Source: Limonium bicolor (lineage: Eukaryota; Streptophyta; Magnoliopsida; Caryophyllales; Plumbaginaceae). Taken from it: 64,000 nt of DNA. Position numbers and translations under genes: made by a program. The notes beneath the pieces were generated by a model. The model was not told where the DNA came from. It saw only the letters and a list, made by a program, of their open reading frames with translations, and made no database searches. The stretch's first letter is position 1; each line of letters begins with the position of its first letter. The stretch is from the NCBI GenBank assembly GCA_023374045.1, contig CM041777.1, positions 466,765,827-466,829,826 of the forward strand. Direction: 5' to 3'. Of the stretch, positions 58,463 to 64,000 are shown piece by piece.

Positions 58463-61400
58463 TTGTATTGGAAATGTCGATTGTGGCCATGGTTTATGTG
58501 ACCTTGGCGCAAGCATTAATATCATGCCTTACTCTATCTTCACAAGGATCCGTGGCAGTCAACTAAAGCCCGTTTCCTTCTCCCTCCAATTGGCAGATAG
58601 ATCCTCCATCAAGCCAATGGGAATGGTTGAAAATTTGGTAGTGGGAGTTGACAAATTCATCTTCCCTGCTGACTTCGTAGTCTTGGATATTAGTGAGGAT
58701 ACTGAGGTCCCACTGATCCTAGGGCGCCCATTCTTAAGTACTGCTAGGGCAGTCATTGATGTTTATGATGGGAAGGTTACCTTCCGATTCGAGGACGAGA
58801 AAATAGAATTCAACATGGCACAGATGGTAAGAAAAAGTGTTTCTGCTCACACCGTTTGTTGTGTTGGTCTACTAACAGATGACGGCACGGACGAATTCAT
58901 AAATGATGATGAGACTTTCTCCGTCCCCTTGGTCGAACCTCATGAGTTAGAGGCCTTGGAGCAAGTGCTGGTTTCATCCATCGAAGAATCTTCACAGAAA
59001 GAGATCAATGCAATCGTTGAGCAACTCGACATGGGTAAAAAGAAAAGTTATCAACCACCATTGGAGAGGCTCGATTACCCGCCTCAAAAAGCAGTACCCT
59101 CCATAGAACAACCACCTGAGGTAAAATTGAAGGAACTCCCTTCTAATCTAAAGTACGCCTTCCTTTCAGGTACAAACTCTCTTCCTGTAATCATTTCCTC
59201 GCTTCTTTCTCCTGAGCAAGAAGTTAAGCTGTTAGAAGTCCTAGGAAAACATAAGAGAGCGATAGGTTGGTGTCTGGCAGATTTAAAGGGTATTGATCCT
59301 AGTTTTTGCACCCACCGTATATGTATGGAGGATAATCATAAACCAATGAGGCAAGCTCAAAGGAGGTTGAACCCCAACCTAAAAGAAGTTGTCAAAAATG
59401 AGGTCCTAAAATTATTGGATGCTGGTATCATATACCCCATTTCTGACAGCCCTTGGGTAAGCCCTGTCCAGGTGGTACCCAAGAAGGGTGGTATCGAAGC
59501 AGTTCCAAACGAAAAAGGGGAGTTGATCCCCCAAAGAAAAACTACGGGATGGCGCATGTGCATTGATTATAGGAAATTAAATTCCGCCACCCGGAAGGAT
59601 CACTTCCCTTTGCCCTTTATAGATCAAATGTTGGAAAGGTTGGCAGGCCAAGAATTTTATTGTTTTCTAGACGGGTATTCAGGGTATTTTCAGATTCCAA
59701 TTGCACCTGAGGACCAGGAGAACCACCTCACCTGCCCTTACGGTACCTTTGCATATACCCGAATGCCTTTTGGACTCTGCAATGCACCTGCTACTTTCCA
59801 ACGTTGCATGCAGGCAATTTTCGCTGATTTTATCGAAAAAAGTATCGAAGTATTCATGGATGATTTCAGTGTATATGGTCCTAACTTTGATGAATGTTTG
59901 CAGCAACTTGATCTAATCTTAGCCAGGTGCGAAGAAACCAACCTGGTGCTGAGTTGGGAAAAATGCCACTTTATGGTAAAAGAAGGCATTGTTTTAGGGC
60001 ATCGAGTTTCCAAAGAAGGTATTGAAGTAGACCAGGCCAAGGTCGAGGTCATCAAAAAGCTCCCTCCTCCTACCTCAGTAAAAGAAGTAAGGGCATTTTT
60101 GGGTCATGCTGGCTTCTATCGAAGGTTTATTGCTGATTTTTCAAAGATTGCGAAACTATTAAGTGATCTGTTGGCCAAGGATACAAGATTCAACTTTACA
60201 GAGGAATGTCTTGAGGCTTTTGAGATCATAAAAGAGAAGCTTGTCTCAGCCCCTGTGGTCGTTGCCCCTGATTGGTCTCTCCCCTTTGAGATCATGTGTG
60301 ACGCAAGTGACTACGCTGTGGGGGCTGCACTGTGTCAAAAGAAGGATAAGGTACTAAGGATTATAACTTATGCAAGCAAGACTCTTGTAGATGCCCAAAA
60401 GAATTATACAACTATAGAAAAAGAGCTTCTTGCTGTTGTCTTCGCCCTTGATAAGTTCCGTTCTTATCTATGGGGGAGTGAAGTTATAGTACACACCGAT
60501 CACTCCGCTCTAAAGTACCTGTTCACCAAGGCAGACACTAAGCCGAGATTGTTGCGTTGGATTCTCCTGCTGCAAGAATTTGACGTTCTAGTGGTAGATA
60601 AGAAAGGTTGCCATAATGGAGTTGCCGATCACTTGTCCCGCATTACGAGACCTTATGATGGAGTTCCTATTCAAGAATATTTCCCATATGAGACAGTGTT
60701 CAGCATCCAGCAAATAGAAGACATGGTTGAGAAGAGAACTTTTTCCAATTGGGTTGAGTTATTTTCTGCATTGACAATAAGCAATGAGGAACCATGGTAT
60801 GCTGACATCACCAACTACTTAGCCTCTGGAGTAGTTCCTCATGGACTATCTTTTCAACAAAAGAAGAGATTCCTCTCCCAGATCAAGCACTTCTTCTGGG
60901 ATGACCCTTACCTTTTCAAGGTATGTGCTGATGGGGTCATCCGGAGGTGTATCCCTGAAAATGAGGCTACTTCAGTTCTCTCCATGTGTCACTCTAAAAA
61001 GGCTGGAGGACATCATGGTTCCACACGGACGGCTGCGAAAGTTCTAGAGTCAGGTTTGTTTTGGCCTACATTACATAAGGACGCTCACAAATTTGTCTCA
61101 CAGTGTGACAGTTGCCAACGGATGGGAAATATCTCAAGACGACACGAGATGCCCTTGAACAACATCCTGGAAGTAGAGTTGTTCGATGTTTGGGGCATTG
61201 ATTTCATGGGTCCATTCCCTTCATCCCAAGGCCATCAGTACATATTAGTCGCTGTGGATTATGTTTCAAAGTGGGTGGAAGCAATCTCATGTGCTTCTGC
61301 AGATGCCAAAACAGTACTGAAGTTTTTAAAGAGAAATATTTTCACCAGATTCGGGGTGCCCCGGGCAATCATTTCTGATGGTGGTTCCCATTTCTGCAAC

Positions 61401-62138
61401 CGCCAATTTGATGCCCTACTACATAAATATGGAGTTCATCACAAAGTAGCACTTCCCTATCATCCACAAAGCAATGGGCAGGCCGAAGTCTCCAACCGAG
61501 AGTTAAAATGGATTTTACAGAAAACAGTCGGTTCATCTCGGCGAGATTGGTCACAAAAGCTCGACGATGCTTTGTGGGCCTATAGGACTGCCTTCAATAC
61601 TCCTATTGGAAGCACTCCTTTCCGTCTGGTATTTGGAAAAGCATGTCATCTACCAGTAGAGCTTGAACACAAAGCTTATTGGGCATTAAAGTCTCTCAAT
61701 TTTGATATAAAAGCTGCTGGCATCAAAAGAAATTTCCAGCTCTCAGAACTCGAGGAGTTACGCCACAGCGCTTACGAGAATGCCAACCTATACAAAGAGA
61801 GAACTAAGAAGTGGCATGATCAAGTCATTCTTCCGCGCCACTTTCAAATCGGTGATCAAGTCCTCCTTTACAACTCCCGCCTACGACTCTTTCCCGGGAA
61901 GTTAAAATCGCTTTGGTCTGGACCTTTCACCATCACTGCCATGAACGCATCAGGTGCCTTCGAAGTTGCAAATGTAAAAGGTGAACGCCTTAAAGTCAAT
62001 GGGTCTCGCTTGAAGAAGTATTTATGCAGTAAGCCTGCCACAGCCCAGGCCATCTACCTCGATGACTTCATTATGCCTTCTTCCTCAACAACTTCCCCCT
62101 CAACACACATGAAGCCCACGGTTAAAACCCAAGTGTAG
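58395..62138 (+). CDS. pol: pol polyprotein of element G: protease, reverse transcriptase, RNase H, integrase
   Basis: A single 1247-codon frame copies and inserts the element. The first codon is GTG and not a true start: homology begins near 58460, where the gag-side frame passes into this one by an apparent single-base shift, so a gag-pol polyprotein is expected. Protease: CDLGAS with catalytic D36 and later LILGRPFL. Reverse transcriptase: [10 protein letters not shown], then FMDD at residues 487-490. RNase H: DAS at D636 and [10 protein letters not shown]. Integrase: zinc-finger HHG region and CDSC, catalytic D936 (GIDFMGPFP), D995 (SDGGSHF) and E1031 ([10 protein letters not shown]), giving exact D-35-E spacing. 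The C-terminal DNA-binding part ([12 protein letters not shown] to RLKKYL) has no chromodomain. All key residues are present, so pol may still be active if expressed. It could serve non-autonomous relatives such as F-like elements. Confidence 0.93.
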   Translation: MLGSTIESNATKTEGPRITNSSCCIGNVDCGHGLCDLGASINIMPYSIFTRIRGSQLKPVSFSLQLADRSSIKPMGMVENLVVGVDKFIFPADFVVLDISEDTEVPLILGRPFLSTARAVIDVYDGKVTFRFEDEKIEFNMAQMVRKSVSAHTVCCVGLLTDDGTDEFINDDETFSVPLVEPHELEALEQVLVSSIEESSQKEINAIVEQLDMGKKKSYQPPLERLDYPPQKAVPSIEQPPEVKLKELPSNLKYAFLSGTNSLPVIISSLLSPEQEVKLLEVLGKHKRAIGWCLADLKGIDPSFCTHRICMEDNHKPMRQAQRRLNPNLKEVVKNEVLKLLDAGIIYPISDSPWVSPVQVVPKKGGIEAVPNEKGELIPQRKTTGWRMCIDYRKLNSATRKDHFPLPFIDQMLERLAGQEFYCFLDGYSGYFQIPIAPEDQENHLTCPYGTFAYTRMPFGLCNAPATFQRCMQAIFADFIEKSIEVFMDDFSVYGPNFDECLQQLDLILARCEETNLVLSWEKCHFMVKEGIVLGHRVSKEGIEVDQAKVEVIKKLPPPTSVKEVRAFLGHAGFYRRFIADFSKIAKLLSDLLAKDTRFNFTEECLEAFEIIKEKLVSAPVVVAPDWSLPFEIMCDASDYAVGAALCQKKDKVLRIITYASKTLVDAQKNYTTIEKELLAVVFALDKFRSYLWGSEVIVHTDHSALKYLFTKADTKPRLLRWILLLQEFDVLVVDKKGCHNGVADHLSRITRPYDGVPIQEYFPYETVFSIQQIEDMVEKRTFSNWVELFSALTISNEEPWYADITNYLASGVVPHGLSFQQKKRFLSQIKHFFWDDPYLFKVCADGVIRRCIPENEATSVLSMCHSKKAGGHHGSTRTAAKVLESGLFWPTLHKDAHKFVSQCDSCQRMGNISRRHEMPLNNILEVELFDVWGIDFMGPFPSSQGHQYILVAVDYVSKWVEAISCASADAKTVLKFLKRNIFTRFGVPRAIISDGGSHFCNRQFDALLHKYGVHHKVALPYHPQSNGQAEVSNRELKWILQKTVGSSRRDWSQKLDDALWAYRTAFNTPIGSTPFRLVFGKACHLPVELEHKAYWALKSLNFDIKAAGIKRNFQLSELEELRHSAYENANLYKERTKKWHDQVILPRHFQIGDQVLLYNSRLRLFPGKLKSLWSGPFTITAMNASGAFEVANVKGERLKVNGSRLKKYLCSKPATAQAIYLDDFIMPSSSTTSPSTHMKPTVKTQV

Positions 62139-62236
62139 GGCATCTGCCATTATAGGGAGAATTTATTATTCTTTCTCTTTCCTTCAGTTTCTTGTCTATT
62201 TAATTCTTTCGAACACTGGGGACCGAGTTCCTACCT

Positions 62237-62253
62237 AGTGTAGGGCAGGGGGA
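62237..62253 (+). other. Internal polypurine tract of element G
   Basis: AGTGTAGGGCAGGGGGA after GAACACTGGGGACCGAG, the counterpart of the internal tract in F (42352-42372). Confidence 0.6.
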
Positions 62254-63171
62254 CCCCCCCTTTGAAAAATTAAAAAAAAAGAGATTTTTTTAAATTAGTT
62301 TTTAAATAAAAGCATTTTATATAGCATGTCTAGTTTATACAATATAATAAGTTTTAAGTTTATTAACCTTCTACTCAGCTTTTTGTATGTCTTTGACTAA
62401 GTTGACATTAGGGAAGGCTAAATATTTGTTCTCTCAAGAGGTAAGCTGTCTAATGACCTTTAGATATTATTTTCTCACTTCGTGATTCCTTCTGTTAACA
62501 TGAGTATATGATCTTACTTCTACTTTTGTCCTTGATCTACTTTTGGGTAGTATATCTTTCTTTCCTTTTCAAAATAGTTCAATTCTTATGGGTGAATATC
62601 TTAGAAAAGGGTGATGAAAAAGAAGAAGAAAAAAAAAGCTTCGAAAAAAAAGAAAAGAAAAGAAGAAGAAAACCTCTTCCAAAAAAATATATATGAAGCA
62701 TTATGAGGTTGTAAAAGTGCCTCAAAATAAAAGCAAAAAAAAAATTGAGAGTTTTTCCTTTTGTTTTTCTCCTAAATTCCCCGTTCTTTAAATGAAAAAA
62801 AACAATCATGGTTAGATTCAGAAACCCTTGAAAAATAGGGCTGAACAACATAAAAAACAAACTATTGATGAGAGTCTTGGCCACATTCAGAAACTCTTGA
62901 AAAATAGAGCTGAATGTTGGAAACCGGAAGAAGGGGAGATACAAAAATCCCCTATGCAAAATAGCCCATGAGTCGTTGTTCCATTTTTGAGATTGAATGT
63001 TTTACTTTTTACCCACTTGTATATTATTGATAGAATGAGAAAGACTAAGTGATGCTTATGAGTAAGGGTCAAGTAGTTAGGAAAGAAATATCTCATTGTC
63101 ATTCTAGAGTTTATTTGTTTTGTGCACAAGTAGTTACTCTTTTCTGATTTAATTTTGCTCGAGGACTAGCA

Positions 63172-63190
63172 AAAGGTAACTGCAGGGCCT
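63172..63190 (+). other. Degenerate terminal polypurine tract of element G
   Basis: AAAGGTAACTGCAGGGCCT follows CTCGAGGACTAGCA directly before the LTR. Compared with F the purine run is broken by pyrimidines. Confidence 0.5.
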
Positions 63191-64000
63191 TGATAAGCCG
63201 TAGACTTATCATGTTTTATAAGCTAGATTTGAAGTATTATTAGTTAAAATAAGGTTATAATAGATAGTATTTACATTATTTTTATATTGAAAGCCATTTT
63301 ATACGATCAGACTAATGCTTTTAGTGTTTTCTATGCAAGGAGCAAGTTCTGCATCAAAAACCAAGCAATGCCGGATGTATCGCCGGGTTACTTCTGCCCG
63401 GCATCAGTACGCATCAGAAAGAAGATCAGGCCGGGAATGTTGCCGGGTGTGATCTATCCGGCATAAGTAAACGTCGCACCGATTCGCCAAATGATAACGG
63501 TTATTTACCGTTAGTAAATACTCGGAGCCGGATATGGTGCCGGATATTCTCTATCCGGCATATGTGACTTTTCGCGCTAGATGGTTTTCGACCGTTATTG
63601 GGAAGCACGTGTTTTATTCACATGCCGGATTACTTGTACCCGGCATGGGACCCGGCATCTGAGGATTTTCAAGTCTATAAAAGGGCCGAGAGTCTACACT
63701 TGGAGACACTTCATTCATATTAATTTACACCAAAAATCTCTCAAATTCGCGACGAACTGCTGCCAAGGAAGTGCTGCAAATCCAATCTGAAGAAAGAAGA
63801 TATTATCGAGTTCAAGGGAATTCTCATCAAGTTGTACTCTTGATCCTCCTTATATCTTCCCTCAATGTTCTGGTTGGTTTGGTAGACTCTTTGGTTGCTT
63901 TGATTAGATTGTTTGCATTGTAAACACTCTTTGATCATTAATGGAATTCTCAAGTTTCTTAACCCGAGTTTTAATCTCCTTATCAATAGAACAAGAATTT
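63191..64000 (+). repeat. 3' LTR of element G, cut by window end
   Basis: Matches the first roughly 800 bp of the 5' LTR including the TATA box (63676-63683) and the TGCCGG dyads. At 63440-63530 it has intact GCCGG where the 5' LTR reads GTTGG and GCCAG. Confidence 0.92.

Larger units (their letters stand above)
62139..63190 (+). other. Region between pol and 3' LTR of element G, no env frame
   Basis: In some Athila elements this place holds an envelope-like ORF; here no sense frame exceeds about 62 codons. It contains the internal polypurine tract (62237-62253), a purine run (62610-62680) and a short duplication of TTCAGAAAC-CTTGAAAAATAG (62817-62847 and 62886-62915). Confidence 0.7.
54224..64000 (+). 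mobile_element. Element G: Athila-type Ty3/Gypsy retrotransposon (right end off-window)
   Basis: 5' LTR 54224-55782, tRNA-Asp primer site, leader, frameshifted gag, long pol frame, about 1 kb without coding, then the 3' LTR from 63191 cut by the window end. Full length should be about 10.5 kb. The primer type, the CX2CX3HX4C zinc knuckle, the DLGAS protease motif, FMDDFSVYG in reverse transcriptase and the lack of a chromodomain assign it to Athila. Over the roughly 800 bp of LTR available for comparison I count about 11 substitutions and five small indels. Confidence 0.92.

Noticed and set aside
59084..60055. Minus-strand frames of up to 105 codons within pol
   Set aside because: Shadows of the strongly supported plus-strand pol frame.
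62139..63190. Envelope-like gene after pol in element G
   Set aside because: No sense frame longer than about 62 codons and no signal peptide or membrane segments.

Overview
The window is plant nuclear DNA made almost entirely of nested LTR retrotransposons. I found no host gene, rRNA or tRNA gene, or CRISPR array. The evidence for a flowering plant is an Athila-type Ty3/Gypsy element with a tRNA-Asp primer site, several elements primed by initiator tRNA-Met with very long LTRs of the kind seen in plant Tekay/Del chromoviruses, and AT-rich tandem repeats. I cannot name the species.

I use letters for the elements. B (minus strand) has its internal region at 779-6047 and its 5' LTR split into 6048-8909 and 23358-24168. 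Element A (minus strand, 8910-23357, LTRs about 4.4 kb) inserted into that LTR. The right part of an E-family LTR lies against B at 1-778. Right of B is an AT-rich tandem-repeat backbone (24169-24300 and 35359-36985). It is interrupted by element D (minus strand, 24301-35358), which has 485-bp LTRs and a perfect GGTAT target-site duplication. Then follow E (LTR 37075-38839, a short repeat-filled interior, second LTR from 39455), F (minus strand, Athila-like, LTR 39777-41468) inserted in E's second LTR, C (plus strand, from 43130) inserted in F's coding region, and G (plus strand, Athila, from 54224) inserted in C's 3' LTR. G, C and F run out of the window on the right.

Only G carries a long coding region: a 1247-codon frame with protease, reverse transcriptase, RNase H and integrase, next to a frameshifted gag. 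A, B and C share an iMet primer site, polypurine tracts and several conserved structural motifs, but I find no gag or pol frame in their roughly 5-kb interiors. D has nearly identical LTRs and a 10-kb interior with no recognisable gag or pol. A and D therefore look like large non-autonomous elements (LARD-like) moved in trans by proteins encoded elsewhere.

The most interesting signal is structural. Every LTR family here carries a GC-rich island of repeated CCGG-containing motifs inside otherwise AT-rich sequence, with clear inverted repeats in all families except D. In related elements the stem-loop shape is kept while the stem sequence changes. A/B/C also share a hairpin overlapping the primer site with a compensatory change, a near-perfect 20-bp palindrome downstream of the primer site, and a second polypurine tract with an attached hairpin 1.2-1.3 kb before the terminal one. 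Second or third polypurine tracts also occur in D, F and G.
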